Shown piece after piece: positions 1-11,910 of a DNA stretch of 64,000 nucleotides; positions within the stretch are counted from its first letter, which is position 1; the number at the start of each line of letters is the position of its first letter. The notes under the pieces are model-generated. The model searched no databases. It was not told where the DNA came from and saw only the letters and a list, made by a program, of their open reading frames with translations. The DNA is taken from NCBI RefSeq assembly GCF_016545825.1, contig NC_052618.1, forward strand, positions 49,553,127 through 49,617,126, in the 5' to 3' direction. The translations under genes and the position numbers were made by a program. The DNA is from Eucalyptus grandis. Its lineage: Eukaryota; Streptophyta; Magnoliopsida; Myrtales; Myrtaceae.

Positions 1-651
1 TCATGTGTATCTCATGTGTAACCAGTTAAAAGTGGTGGCTCAAATTTAGTTAATAGATGTACTAAATGCACTAAATAATTTCCACCAAGGCCTTCACCAC
101 ATATATAATCTTCTCCTTTTTCCCCCACCTACTAAATGACAAAGTCACTCTTGATGTTCAGGCAATTTGTTCAGCAAAATGTGACAACTTTGGGTGCACT
201 ACTTTTTGGACTAGAAGAGTTCTGCGTTGTTGACTGATCTTTGGTGCACCTTACAAATCCTAAAGTCTTATCTTTTGCGGTTGATGCATCTGACTTTTGC
301 AACAATTTTACCACTTTAGCATACGATAGGTGCTAAGCATCAGCTATAGCCAATAAACTAAACGAAAATTAAACAAATAGATATGAAATAGAAAAAACCA
401 GTGGGGGATTTTGGGACCCTTTCCTTGGACTCTACCATGCACAGCAAGCCCGTACGTGAAGTCAGTGAGGACTTGCGTGCCATCACTCTATTTGGGCGTG
501 ACTGGCGCAAGCCCTCAAAACTGTCTTAGGCAAGCTCCTGCGCATTGACATCGAGCAAAACCCCATGAGATTTAGGAACTTTTTTTTATACAATTATCTT
601 CAAGAAAAAGTGTATATTCATTCCTATTTAATGTCTTGATGTAATTTTCAG
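1..651 (+). other. 3' part of the last intron of an upstream LRR receptor kinase gene
   Basis: This stretch aligns by eye with the intron of the second kinase locus (about 34690-35399): both share the run on 'taaatgcactaaataatttcc', the 'caatttgttcagcaaaa' block and the acceptor context ending TTTTCAG at 645-651. It contains no coding signal. The donor and first exon of this gene lie left of the window. Confidence 0.75.
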
Positions 652-1016
652 AGTATGGCATGGGACACCAAGTTTCTACACTTGGGGATGCATACAGTTA
701 TGTCATTCTATTATTGGAGATGTTCACTGGAAAGAGACCTACTGAAGAGGCCTTTGGGCATTGTCTTAACCTTCATAGCTTTGTCCAAATGGCTCTTCCT
801 AATCGAGTGATGGACATTGTAGACTCAAGGCTTTGGAGTGAAGCCAATGATCAACAGCAGGAGATGAGGATCAAAGATTGCATAATTTCCATTTTTGAAG
901 TTGGAGTCGCATGTTCGATAGAATCGCCACTGGATCGAATGGACATGACTGAGGCGATTAGGAAATTATACTCGATCAAGGCAAGTTACGAAATCAAAGA
1001 GAGGACAGGTATGTAG
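652..1016 (+). CDS. Last exon of an LRR receptor-like kinase (subfamily XII), 5' part outside window
   Basis: This exon encodes the C-terminal third of a Ser/Thr kinase domain, from the end of the activation segment to the stop codon TAG. The reading frame starts with two bases completing a Glu codon, giving E-Y-G-M-G, then STLGDAYSY, LLLEMFTGKRPTEEAF and the C-terminal GVACS/SPLDRMDMTEA block typical of XA21/EFR-like kinases. The acceptor is TTTTCAG at 645-651. It is a close paralogue of the exon at 35400-35767 and is one codon shorter. In subdomain IX the normally conserved Gly (DxxSxG) reads Val (D-A-Y-S-Y-V), which may impair folding. The role of the family is plasma-membrane pattern recognition in immunity. 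Whether this copy is functional cannot be judged because most of the gene is missing. Confidence 0.8.
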
Positions 1017-2900
1017 CTAAGTTAATTTTCTCGTTTCACCTTGGAATTTTTTCACTTGCAAAGAAAATCATCATGTGAAAGGCAATGCTAGCAAATTCAC
1101 ATGAATGTCTCCCTAACTAGGCTGCCTACCCATACCCTTTATGTATATTTTTAATAATTACACCCATACTTACATTTTAAATTGTAGAAAGTGGATCTAT
1201 GGAGTTGGAGTCTACCTATTTCCATTAAGTAACCATGTAAAAATTGATAAATTTGCTTATTTGCATGGTTCTCTTCATATCTAATGCCGTTGTTTACCAA
1301 AACATCGATGCATTGCTTAATTACTTGAATTATCTGATTAATTCATTTCATGCATTTTAACCCACGTTACCATTTCAATTATATGAATAAATGATGGATT
1401 AATAATTTTGAGAGGTTTTCAAGTTGGTCGAGACTGAATATCAAACTATACAGATCCCTAAGCTTGTGATATTAAATCCTAGAGTGTAATAGATGTGTGG
1501 GGAAACTAACAAATCCACGGATTCCATAAAATTGACAAAAATAAATTTGGAACCAAAATCCTATTCGATAGACTATATGTGATAGGTGTCGGACTCCAAT
1601 AGAACGTACATGATATTTTATTTTTTTTAAAAGGCACTCAACTTTACAAATGCTTAGACATAAATTATAAATAGAGCAGACTCGTTAAACTCAGCCAGAC
1701 CTATTTATTATATAATGTCTCTATATTCAGTCTAACCCTAAAAAACAATACCGAGCCTCAAAATCCATACCCAACTATGTAACCAACTTAAATATGTTCA
1801 TAAGAATACGTGTTGGTCGAGTTAAATCTATTATCAAATTAAAAATGAAAAATTACAAAAATTAAAAATATGATGGAAAAAAAATGAAAAAACCAATATG
1901 AACTATATCAAATAGACAATCTAAAAATTGAAAAAGAAATTTCATCTTGTTTGCAAGTATGCAACAACTCTAACGTTTAGGAGTGAGCTGTCATCTTCGG
2001 CGAATCAAACCTTTCGTCGAGCCGTAGCCATGGCTGGGCCATTGCCCTCGCGCCTCCCCACAGCCCTCTCTCTGCAAGCTTGAACGAATGATTACGTGGC
2101 TATGTCAATCAAATCCAAAGAGGACGAAGAGGGGGGGCAGCCTCACGAGAGATCATGAGCTCAAGGCCGACTCTCAGTGTTGCAGTTGAGCGCGATGTCA
2201 CTATCAATTGGAAAAGAAGTGATTGATCGAATTTGAGTGATGTTACCAACGGAATTCTGCTGTGGCCATGTTGCTGACACCGGTGGCCACCGTGTGTGAG
2301 CCGTACCTCCTCTTCAGGCGACGAAATCTCAATGGACAGGCCAGATATGGAGGAGGCATCATCAGATCTAGAGACGACTTGTGACCTCATCAGTGTCGGC
2401 AACTTAATTGTAGATGACGAGAGGAGCTCCATGCGAGGTTTTGAGACCTGGCAAAGGCATGAACTTCAACTTCACGTTCAGTCGAGCTCCGCCGCCCATA
2501 AAGGAGAGAGGGAGAGTGATAGCTGCGAAAGCAGGAACGACAAAACGACATTGAAGCAACAGGGGAGAGAGAGCGAACGGAAGCTGACACTATCCCTCAT
2601 GACACAAGCTGCGCATTATGCAGGATTAATCCCGTCACCTGAATTAGTAGATTTTAACTGCAAATCAACTCATCAAGACCAATCTTCTGGAACTTTCTCT
2701 CCATTATTTTGTAGATAATTCTCATTAGAAAAGAATCATCTTCTAATTTAGAATATTTTACCTTTCGAATTGAAATTACAAAACTTTGGTTACTCCATTG
2801 CCGGAGGTGGTTTACCCAAGGGTTGGCCTTTGGCTCGACATCCCACCAGCGTCACTTTGTTAAGCCATGAGCGGGGACCGAGAAGTCATCATGTTCGGCT
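1017..2900. other. 3' flank of first kinase gene, duplicated with the second locus; no gene seen
   Basis: Positions 1017-1330 match 35768-36070, and 2090-2300 match about 36290-36480 (shared 'tcaaatccaaag' and 'gagatcatgagctcaag' blocks), so the duplicated unit extends well past the stop codon. The 1330-2000 part is AT-rich and unassigned. The open frame at 2296-2718 overlaps a frame on the other strand, has no domain I recognise and is in duplicated flank, so I do not call it a gene. Confidence 0.55.
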
Positions 2901-2939
2901 TTTCATCCTGTTGCGGAAAACGAGCGAATGAATAATAAA

Positions 2940-3640
2940 ATAGGCAGAATAAAAAAAATAGATCGGACACCAGATTTACGTTATTCGCTCACATCCACGG
3001 GGAGGACAACAACTAATTTCTTTATAAATCAAGTGATATATGGAGATTACACACTCAACTTCCTCAAACACTCTTAGTGTTTCTCAAGTTCCAATTACAC
3101 TCAATAACCCATGCAATATTTAGCCCCATAAATTCTCACGAAATAATCTTTCAATCTCATAAAGAAATTAATGAATTTTGAACTCATAAGATTTAATTGG
3201 CTTGAATACTAAATCTTATTGGATGTAATTTACGAAAAAAATCAGAAACGGCGCTTCAAGACCCTTTACATCAACCGCGACAATTCAACCAACACATGGG
3301 CCAAGGAAATATAATAATCTTCTAAACCTTTGCCGAATTAAACTAAAAAGAAAATCTATAAGAATAATTGTATAAATAATCCCACCGCTTCAAGGAGTCC
3401 AAATTGAATGGATCAAAGGAGGTTGACTTCGGTGTAATATCCCATCAATTTGATAAAAGACAAAACAATAATCCTTCTGCAACTAGGACTCGCAACACTG
3501 AGTCAGGAATCTTAATTTCCGTATAGCACACAATTGGATGTTCACAGTAATACGACGTCCGCACTTTCCTTTGATCAATTGGACTTCTTTATTGTTCGAA
3601 CTTAGATTTCGTCAGACTCAAACTCAAAACATATCATATC
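2940..3640 (-). repeat. Probable degenerate 3' LTR of a Ty1/copia element
   Basis: On the minus strand a purine-rich tract CCAAGGTGGAGATTG (rc of 3640-3654) sits where a copia polypurine tract would precede its 3' LTR, with degraded pol sequence on the expected side. The sequence left of it has no coding signal. I cannot fix the left LTR boundary; 2940 is approximate. Confidence 0.4.
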
Positions 3641-5286
3641 AATCTCCACCTTGGCTCGATATTTGAGCCAAGTCACAATCACTCTATTAAAAGTTTTGAA
3701 TTTTGCTGCTACTCCCTTATAGCTCCCAATGGGCTTAACTGCAACAAATATTTTCCAAGTCCAAGTTGTGTTTGAACTTCACCAAAACCAAAGACCTCAC
3801 TAGAAGACTAACTCCATATGCACCTTTAACTATTACGTAAGGATTTTCCAACCCAACCTCCTTAATCATAGATAAAGTAAAACCATTCTTACATCCATAT
3901 CTATAAGGAGATCGAATATATACCTTGTCAATATCAGCAATTACAGCAACCATTAGGCTTCACCTCGCTACAAGCACCATCTGTGTCAACTATATTGTTA
4001 GTACTGGTACTCGCTATCGCAGAAATTTCTAGTTGCAACTCCACTCAAACTGTACACCATTCAGATCCATATAAGCACCACTATAATCACTCCTAGCCGG
4101 AAGTACTGGAGACTTGTCAAACGTAACTTCACTTTAATTTTAGGCACCACAATTGATAACCCTACTCACCTTGTGCATAATCTTGGAACATGCACTTTCG
4201 TATCATTTTACTAAGCTTACCATCACTAGCATAAACATAACAAGGGTAACAAATATTCTAATAATAAAATAATCAATAATGTTACCTGACCACACTTTTT
4301 CGGAAGTCTAATATCCAGTCGCAGTCAATAGATATCTATTCATCAAGTAGCTTTCAATACTAAGTGCAGCCGCTAGGAATCTCCTAGCTATACTAGCACT
4401 AAAGAGCATTTTATGAGCCATCTCTAGTAACGTTCCGCTTATCAATTTTACAGTATGTTGTAACAACCCTGAGCAAAACTCCATGCTACCATCAATCTAC
4501 ACATACTTGATCATTTTGTCAATCTCTTTTTTAATCAAAACTTTCAACTACATAATTCTAGCAATAACATCAAATTTTTGCCTAAGCACAAATATCAACA
4601 TCTTCATCAAGTGGTCATCAACAATTATTAACATAAATCTAGCACTCTTCCTTGAAGGAAATTGTGACAACCTGCAAACATTCATGTGAATTAATTTTGC
4701 ACTATCTGTGGTTTCTTTGACAGTCGTACTGAACTGTACTTTCCACTATTGATATAAATCATAGCATTTGCATACGTTTAGTTCATTAGCAACATAACCA
4801 CATAATAGATTCTTTTCACTTAGAACCGTCAAGCTTCTCTTGTCAATGTGGCCTAAATGCATATGTCATAATTCAAACTCTCAAACAGGTGCATGCAACG
4901 TATCCACGGCTCTATCGTTGTCTTACCTTGAAGTTCATGCAGGCAACTATGCTTGATTCCTCTCATTATTACCAAAATACCTCGAACAATTTTCAAAACC
5001 CCACATTTTGAAATATATCAACATCTAGCTAAATCAAGGGCACTTAAGAAAATTAAGTTCTTCTTCAACTTTGGAACATGCCTTACACCAATCAATGTCC
5101 TCACAATACCATCATGCATTATGATGCTAACATCACCAACACAAAAATTTGTTTACAATCATTGAAACTTTTCTTTCTCTCACCGATTTAAAGAAAAATG
5201 GTGATAAAATTTTTCATCCCTCTCCTGACCTTTTGCAAATTTGGTTCATTTCTCATAAAAAGGGTTTGGTAGTTTAATGACTATAC
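3641..5286 (-). mobile_element. Decayed Ty1/copia pol remnant (pre-integrase and integrase region)
   Basis: Reading the minus strand across stops and frameshifts gives recognisable copia features. They are a DGIVRTLIGVRHVPKLKKNL-type segment at about 5030-5130, and LWHMRLGH-like sequence (W-x-M-R-L-G-H, the GAG_pre-integrase signature) followed by SLTVLSEKNLL at about 4790-4890. A degraded D-V-C / V-D-D integrase core follows at about 4560-4700. A polypurine tract lies at 3640-3654. No frame stays open for more than about 70 codons, so this is dead. The element is interrupted on its right by the foldback MULE at 5297-7038. Confidence 0.6.
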
Positions 5287-5296
5287 ATAATGTTAG
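5287..5296 (+). repeat. Target-site duplication, left copy (ataatgttag)
   Basis: The same 10 bases recur at 7039-7048, directly outside the inverted ends of the foldback element. Confidence 0.85.
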
Positions 5297-7038
5297 GGAT
5301 AAGAACGCTTCAAATGCCAAGAGTTGGCACAAAGAGACACTTAAGTGCCAAAAGTTACGAAAGGTACACTTGAGTGTCACATTCGAAGAAAAACGAATCA
5401 CTTAAGTGCCACTCCGGCCAAAATCCGGCCAAAAGGCTGACGTGCCATTTTTCCGACGAATTTCCGGCGAAGTGAACCCAAAACGACGCCGTTTTGCATG
5501 CTAACATGGCAAATAATGCACAAACGGCATTGCTTTGGGTTGACATGGCAAAAAAATATAACAATTAAATAAATTAAATTTAAAATTCGATTTAGTTAAA
5601 ATATTAAAAAAATTAATTTTAATAGTTAAAATATTAAAAAAATAATAAATTTAAATAACATTTAGTTAAAAAATTTTAAAAATAATTTAAAAATTAAATT
5701 TAGTTAAAATATTAAAAAATAATAATTTTAAAATTACATTTAGTTAAAATAATTTTAAAAATAATTTTAAAATAAAATTTAGTTAGCATATTAAAAATAA
5801 TAATTTTAAAAACTAAAAATTAAAAAAATAATTTTAAAATTAGATTTAGTTAAAAATTTTAAAAAAATAATTTTAAAATAAAATTTAGTTAACATATTAA
5901 AAATTACTAATTTAAAAATTAAAAATTAAAATAAATTTAAAAAATTAAAAATTAAAAATAGTTAAAAAAATTAAAAAAATAAGTTTAGTTAAAAATTAAA
6001 AAATAATTTTAAAATTAAATTTAGTTAAAATGTAAAAATAATAATTTCAAAAATTAAAAATTTAAAAAAATTTAAAAAAAATTTATAAAAATGTAAAATT
6101 AGATTTAGTTAAAAATTTCAAAAAAAATTACAATTACATTTAGTTAAAAAATTAAAAAAATTAAATTTATTTATTAAAATATTAAAAAATAATAACTTTA
6201 AAAATTAAAAATTAAAAATTAAAACAAATTAAAATAATAAAAATTTGAAAATTAGATTTAGTTAAAATATTAAAAAATAATAATTTTAAAATTAAAAAAT
6301 TAAAAGAAGAGGGGCGGTGGCCGAGCCACCACCCCCACCCCCACCCCTTTTTATTAATTTATAAACTTTTGATAATTTTTTATTTTTCTTAAATTTAAAA
6401 TTATTTTTTTAATATTTTAACTAAATTTAATTTTAATTTTTTAAATTTTTTAACTAAATCTAATTTTAAAATTTTTATTTTTTAATATTTTAACTAAATT
6501 TCATTGTAAAATTATTTTTTAATATTTTAACTAAATCTAATTTTAAAATTTTTATTTTAATATTTTAACTAAATCTAATTTTAAAATTATTATTTAAAAA
6601 AAAATTTAAAATTTTTTAATTTTAAAATTATTATTTTTAATATTTTAACTAAATTTAATTAAATTTTTTTTTAGTATTTTAACTAAATGTAATTTTAAAT
6701 TTATTATTTCTTTTAATATTTTAACTATTAAAGTTATTATTTTTTAATATTTTAACTAAATCTATTTTTAAATTTAATTTATTTAATTTTTATATTATTT
6801 TTTTATCACATGAGGCAAAAACGACGTCGTTTTTGCATTATTTGGCCATGTGAGCGTGCAAAACGGCGTCGTTTTGGGTTCGGTTCGCCGGAAAAATGCC
6901 ACGTCGGCATTTTGGCCGGATTGGCACTCAAGTGATCCATTTTGCTCCGATTTTGACACTTAAGTGTACATTTCGTAACTTTTGGCACTTAAGTGTCCCT
7001 TTGTGCCAACTTTTGGCACTCCAGGGGTCCTTGTCCCC
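5297..7038. mobile_element. Foldback Mutator-like element (non-autonomous MULE)
   Basis: A 1742-bp element with long inverted arms and perfect 10-bp target duplications. The left end (GGATAAG..., then 'ttggcacaaag', 'cacttaagtgccaaaag', 'aaaacgacgccgtttt') is mirrored by the right end ('cacttaagtgtccctttgtgccaacttttggcac...tccttgtcccc'). The centre is very AT-rich: the left half repeats 'tttagttaaaatattaaaa' and the right half its complement 'ttttaatattttaactaaa', so nearly the whole element can fold back. The apex (6311-6347) is GC-rich. There is no transposase. Long TIRs with 9-10-bp TSDs are typical of Mutator-like elements. Confidence 0.8.
6329..6347 (-). other. G-quadruplex-capable run at the apex of the foldback MULE
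   Basis: The plus strand reads CCACCACCCCCACCCCCACCCC, so the minus strand has four G-runs separated by single bases. It lies between the two AT-rich arms. Confidence 0.5.
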
Positions 7039-7048
7039 ATAATGTTAG
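7039..7048 (+). repeat. Target-site duplication, right copy
   Basis: Identical to 5287-5296. Confidence 0.85.
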
Positions 7049-8040
7049 TAACTCTAATCACCCTATTATGAGATTTGACGACAAGCAAAAACATGCATCG
7101 GATTACCATTATTCCAGGTGGCTAGCTTTCATGAAAAAACCAACTTCCAAAGGTTTCCTATGGCATACTAAGTGGTTTCAAGTTTGTGTGGTAAGACTCT
7201 TATGTGGAGGTGTTGGTCCAGTCCCTTTACTAGGATTCACTGGAGCAATGAAATACTAATCGACTGGAGTGACCCGTCAGTATCAAGTTGTGCAAAAGCT
7301 TCCCCCTAGCTCTGCAAGCAAATCAGCTCCAAATTAGCTTCACTAACAGAGATCGAGACTATGAGGATTCCATTCTTGCGGTCAATTCTTGGGGGATTTG
7401 ATTTTATTCTTTACTTCGATTCCAATTGATTCAGTCACAGATATTCAAAGAATAAAAATAGGAGAATCTAATCACATTTATTCTTTCCTTGATTTCCTTT
7501 CGTATTATAAATATGATTGTATACATGTGCAATGGACATAATGAAGGGATACAATTACATGTTCTCCCCAAGAACTCTTTTTCTTTATTTCGTGTTAGGA
7601 AATGTTGCTATCATAAAAAAGTAATATGTTATTCCAAACATTTGTGTAGAACGAAAATATTTTCATCAATGCATTTTAATATAAAGGAGCGACCATTTTG
7701 AGAAAATAATATTCGCAACAACTATTTTTAGCGAAATGAACACTCCTTACAACATATTTTTAAATAAAAAAAGCCACAAAAAATCTCAAACAATGCTCAT
7801 CGTGACATATTTTCCTTGAACTTGCTACATCCACTCAAGATTGAACATGAATAGGAAAAAAAGAAACAGACACAAAATAATAATTTTAAAATGAAAGAAG
7901 TGAGGATATTACGATGCCATTTGGACAAGAGGACATAGAGAGAGAGGATATAGAGAGAGAGAGAGACAGAGAATCAAAGTGAGGATATTACGATGCCATT
8001 TGGCAATCATGGGCCAGGTGTGCTTGGCCTAGCCCATTCT
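7049..8040. other. Unassigned sequence right of the MULE, probably more of the decayed copia host
   Basis: Continuous with the copia remnant once the MULE is removed, but no protein motif is readable. At 7900-7924 and 7979-8003 there is a perfect 25-bp direct repeat (gtgaggatattacgatgcca plus ttgg) enclosing a GA-rich microsatellite. I see nothing else. Confidence 0.4.
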
Positions 8041-8042
8041 CC

Positions 8043-8518
8043 AGCAAAAGAGCACTAGAAGTACCAACGTTGTGTATGGCGCTTACTTTAGCTTCAAAAA
8101 TTTTCGCCAATATGATCAATTAAGTGTCAAAGGCAAAACATAATAAGTGGCTTTTATAATTAAAATTTTATATGAATTGGCATATTATTTAAAAAATTCA
8201 GTCCATGTGGCATTTCCATGTGGCATTCTTGACACTAAAGTGATTACATTTTAATAACGACTAACACTGACGTGATCATTTAAAATAATTTGGCACTCAA
8301 ACGATCACCATGTACAACTTTTAGACAATGTCGTTTATGAGTTATATGTTGACTAGGCATGCTGACGAGTCACGTAGGGCTGAGAAATCAATAAAATATG
8401 CCTAGCAACCTGGATTAGATTTAGCATTAAAGTGATAGTTTTTTTTTTTTTTTAAGAAAACTTTTGATATATTAAAGTGAGCACCATACATAATTTTTGG
8501 CACTTCTAGTATCGTTCT
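8043..8518. mobile_element. Short TIR element, MULE-like, first of two adjacent copies
   Basis: The left end ('cactagaagtaccaacgttg', 'tgtatggcgcttactttag') is mirrored by the right end ('taaagtgagcaccatacata', 'ttggcacttctagtatcg'). The inner halves also pair loosely. It has no ORF. The end motif resembles that of the larger MULE at 23831-24805. The boundaries are approximate because no clear TSD is visible. Confidence 0.5.
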
Positions 8519-10860
8519 CTCCAAAAGAACACTAGGAGTATCAAAAGTGGTGTATGACGCTCACTTTAGTATCAAAAGTTTTCACTGGATCATTAAGTGC
8601 GAATTTGGAGAGAATGATCACTTAAGTGCCAACTACTAGAAATTCAGCCAAAAATAATAAATGGCTTTTATAATTAAAAATTGTATATGAATTAACATAT
8701 TATTTAAAAAATTCAATCCATGCGCCATTTCCACATGACGTGCTTAGCACTGAAGTGATTATTTTTTAACAACGATTGGCATTAAACTAATCATATTAAA
8801 CCAAATTTGGCACTCAAACGATCATTATTTACAACTTTTAGACGATATCTTTTAGGGGTTATATGCTGACCAAACACACCGGCGAGCCTCGTTGTGACAT
8901 CCCGATTTTTCCGATTCTATTTTCAATAAATTGAGACGGGCATTTTGTTGGCACGCATATAGTTCTTTTCCTTGAGTCGGCCACTCATGTGGAAACTAGT
9001 CTATCGGGTGAAGCTGTTAAGAGTTTCTAATGTATCAGACTCGAGAATTTGACCAGGAAGTGATCTTTCGACCGAGTTAATCTGCAAGGGTCATTACGGC
9101 ACAATTAAAATTGATTAGAGATCGGAGATAGGTCGACTCGACAGAGGCATGTGATCAGGTGTGGGTGATTCCACCAAATCGCACAATTCTTGTTGATCGG
9201 CACTGGACCGACTTTTCTGTCGATTGGGTACCCTATGTTCGTATTTGAAACCTTGAGATTTCCTCGACAACCGAAAGTCACCAATGTTTCAAAGATGTAC
9301 ATTGTGGTTTGAGATGATCAACCACCGGTCCAATGCATGAAAATTTCTAAAGGCTACCCGGTAGGTTGGACCGCGCTGGTATTGTGCCAAAGTGAAATTA
9401 ACCGTGAAATTGAGATCGAATTCAGAAATTGGAAGTCTGAGTGTGTCACAAATCATTTCAAGATCATTGAATCATCTTTGGAAGATTTTTCATGTAAGCC
9501 GAGTTTTTCAGCAATTAAATCAGAAAATGGTTAATTTGACCCGAGAAATTAGTAGGCCCGCCTTTGGTATTGCTATTAAGAGTTAAGTTGGTTTTATAGA
9601 CAAGTGAAGATGTGAATTAAAGTGTGGTGACATTGGATTAATTTTATGGACTTCAATTGGACTCAATTGGAAGAGAATCGATGAGAATTGAAGAAATTGG
9701 ATGTACAAGATTTGGACCCGGCGGAAGTTGCAAGTGAACCCATTGGAAGAGGTTGTGGGAGATAGTGGAGTGTGATGTCATCCTAGGTCATGGTGGGCCA
9801 TTTGGTGGGATTAAAGAAAAAGAAAAAGAAAAGAAAAATGGTCCCATCTCTCTCTCTCCTCCTTCTCTCTCCTTCCTCTCTCCCTTCCGTTGGCTTCTCC
9901 TCCATCTTCTTTGTGCGAAAGACCAGAAAAAATTGCAAAGGAAGAAGCCGAGGCAGCCCCTCGCCGTCCGCCTCCTTCGCCGCTCGTCGCCCGTCGCCGG
10001 AACCGCCGAAGCCGCCGAAGCTAGCTCGTCGCCGGTTCTCCTTCACCCGCTCACGCCGCTGCTCTTCCCTCGTTCGTCGTCGTCCTCGCTTGTCTTCACG
10101 TTTGGGAGGCTGTCCGACCAGCTTAGGTCACAGATCAGCCACCGTGAGCCGCCGTGCGCCCCCGCCTTAGCCCGCCGGAGCTTCACCTTGCCTCCGCCGC
10201 CTTTGGCTGCCCGAACCGGCGCCGGATCTGCTCCCTCTCGGCCCCGATCAGCAACCCAGAAAATGGGTATGGCAGCCCATGTTTGGCTCGTTTTGGCCGC
10301 CTTCCCAAGCCCGGATGCTCGGCCCGCTTTGAGGAAAGTCAATCCTCGCGTCGTGCTCGTCATTTTGGTCCGCTCGGCTCGCTAATCCAGTGAGTTTAAC
10401 TCACTAAACCTCGCTTAGAGGGTTAATGATGCTTTAGGTGTGTTTAGTTTATGTTAAGTGTTATTAGGTGGTTAGTTTAATTTATTTAAGTGTAGATTAT
10501 ATTAATGTGCTTGATTAACTTAAATTGTGTTTAATTTAAAGTTAAGCCTTGATGTGACATAAAGGAATTTACTTTTGATTTATTTAAATATCCCGAAATC
10601 ATTAAATAATTTAATAATATATTATTATTCGAAATTATTAAAATATTATTATTTAATTATTTTCGGAATAAATTTAATTATTTATTAAATTCCGAAAATT
10701 TTGGTCGGGACCCTAAATTCTCAGAATTTCGTGCCGATCGTTGCTGTGCATTTAGAATTTGAAATTGATGATTGGTTGTGATGAATTGAGTGTGATTGTG
10801 ATTTATAGGGGTTATTTATGAAATTCTAATTGTGGAAATTGATGGGCGATTGGCCGTGAT

Positions 10861-11055
10861 ATGCCACCTACTAGAGGTCGCGCCCGATGGGGCCGTTATA
10901 TGCCACCTACTAGAGGTCGCGCCCGATGGAGCCGTTATATGCCACCTGATAAAGGTCGCGCCCAGTGGGGTCGTGAATTGCCACCTGTTAAAGGTCGCGC
11001 CCAGTGGGGCCGTGAATTGCCACCTGTTAAAGGTCGCGCCCAGTGGGGCCATGAT
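10861..11055 (+). repeat. 39-bp minisatellite, five units, inside solo LTR A
   Basis: Units start at 10861, 10900, 10939, 10978 and 11017, each containing GCCACCT followed by GGTCGCGCCC. The period is a multiple of three, so frames stay open through it, giving a PP..GRARW-type peptide repeat that I regard as incidental. Confidence 0.9.
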
Positions 11056-11272
11056 GCCACTGATTCTAATGTTGGCCTAGTGGGCCGTGATTGAGAGCAA
11101 TGATTGATTTGCTAGAATGACATGTAATCGGCCGAGTCGATTGATCGCTGAGACGATCCAAGTGGTTGAATTGTTTTGATAATGTGATTGAGCCATGGTT
11201 GTTTGGTTATCATAATTGCACGTGGTTGATTTATATAAATTGTGCTAACCTGCAGATAAAGGCTGAGGCGAG

Positions 11273-11389
11273 GTAAGTCTTCTGTGTGATGTGGCTAGGC
11301 CACCCGGGGCGTATTTTCTTTCTAATAGGGGTTTATGGGGTTGAACTTGCTGAGACGTTGTCTCAGTGGTTATTGAATAACCATTTCAG
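11273..11389 (+). other. Intron-like module in LTR A (donor, hairpin, acceptor)
   Basis: Donor GGCGAG|GTAAGT, acceptor CCATTTCAG|GT, length 117. The perfect hairpin CTGAGAC-gtt-GTCTCAG is at 11350-11366. The same arrangement recurs in the other LTRs of the window. Confidence 0.5.
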
Positions 11390-11910
11390 GTCCCTGGTGG
11401 ACGGAGCGGCCGGATAGCTTTGGTTGGCCTTGAGGAGTTGGAGATGTGAAGTCATAAAGATTGGAGATCGTGTACGACTTGTAGGTCGTAGGATAACCTC
11501 TTTTTAAGAGCCAGTCTTTTGTAGACTATTGGCCGTAAACCCCTGTTTGTAATTCTATTGAATTATGTTTAAGTGTTATGTTGTGGTTTTGCTTCCTGCT
11601 TTTCTATCCCGTAGTTTATTGTCAGGGGATTTGTTTCGCTTCCGCATGCGTAATAAATTAAATGGGTCGGCGACATATCCTGGGATGTCGCATTTTTGAT
11701 CGACTGTAGTGGGATGTGCGCGCGCTCGAGGTTCGGGGCGTGACACTCGTAGGACTAAGAAATTAATTAAATATGATCACGTGGGATTTCCAGTAACCCA
11801 GATTGGAGTTAGCACTTACGTGATTGTTTTTCTAAAAAAGTGACATTTAAGTGATACAAAAAAAAAATGGTATTAATGTGAATGTCATAAAAACTTTTGA
11901 CACTTCTAAT

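Larger units (their letters stand above)
8893..11745 (+). mobile_element. Solo LTR A (Gypsy-type, TG...CA, TSD ctcgt)
   Basis: Starts TGTGACATCCCGA and ends GGGGCGTGACA, flanked on both sides by CTCGT (8888-8892 and 11746-11750). That is the signature of an LTR that integrated and lost its partner and internal region by recombination. Related LTRs are at 37449-56634 (split), 52555-56056, 56635-57947 and 61551 to the end. It contains a pyrimidine-rich and GC-rich stretch (9840-10390), a 39-bp minisatellite and an intron-like module. The open frames inside (e.g. 9753-10385) are compositional and have no family match I recognise. Confidence 0.85.
8525..11910. mobile_element. Second short TIR element, split by a solo LTR
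   Basis: The left half is at 8525-8892 and the right half at 11746-11910. The left end 'cactaggagtatcaaaagtg' is mirrored by the right end 'cttttgacacttctaatatc'. It is the same family as 8043-8518, placed head to tail next to it. The solo LTR 8893-11745 lies inside with its own 5-bp duplication. Confidence 0.5.

Noticed and set aside
2296..2718. 140-residue open frame downstream of the first kinase exon
   Set aside because: The region is duplicated at 36.4-36.8 kb without keeping the frame, and there is no recognisable domain.
3735..3953. 72-residue minus-strand frame
   Set aside because: It lies within the decayed copia element and I could not match it to a specific pol domain.
9753..10385. 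210-residue open frame and overlapping frames on both strands
   Set aside because: It lies in the CT/GC-rich part of solo LTR A, has no recognisable domain, and other LTRs of the family do not keep the frame.
10832..11094. Peptide-repeat proteins in several frames
   Set aside because: They are a by-product of the 39-bp minisatellite, whose period is a multiple of three.
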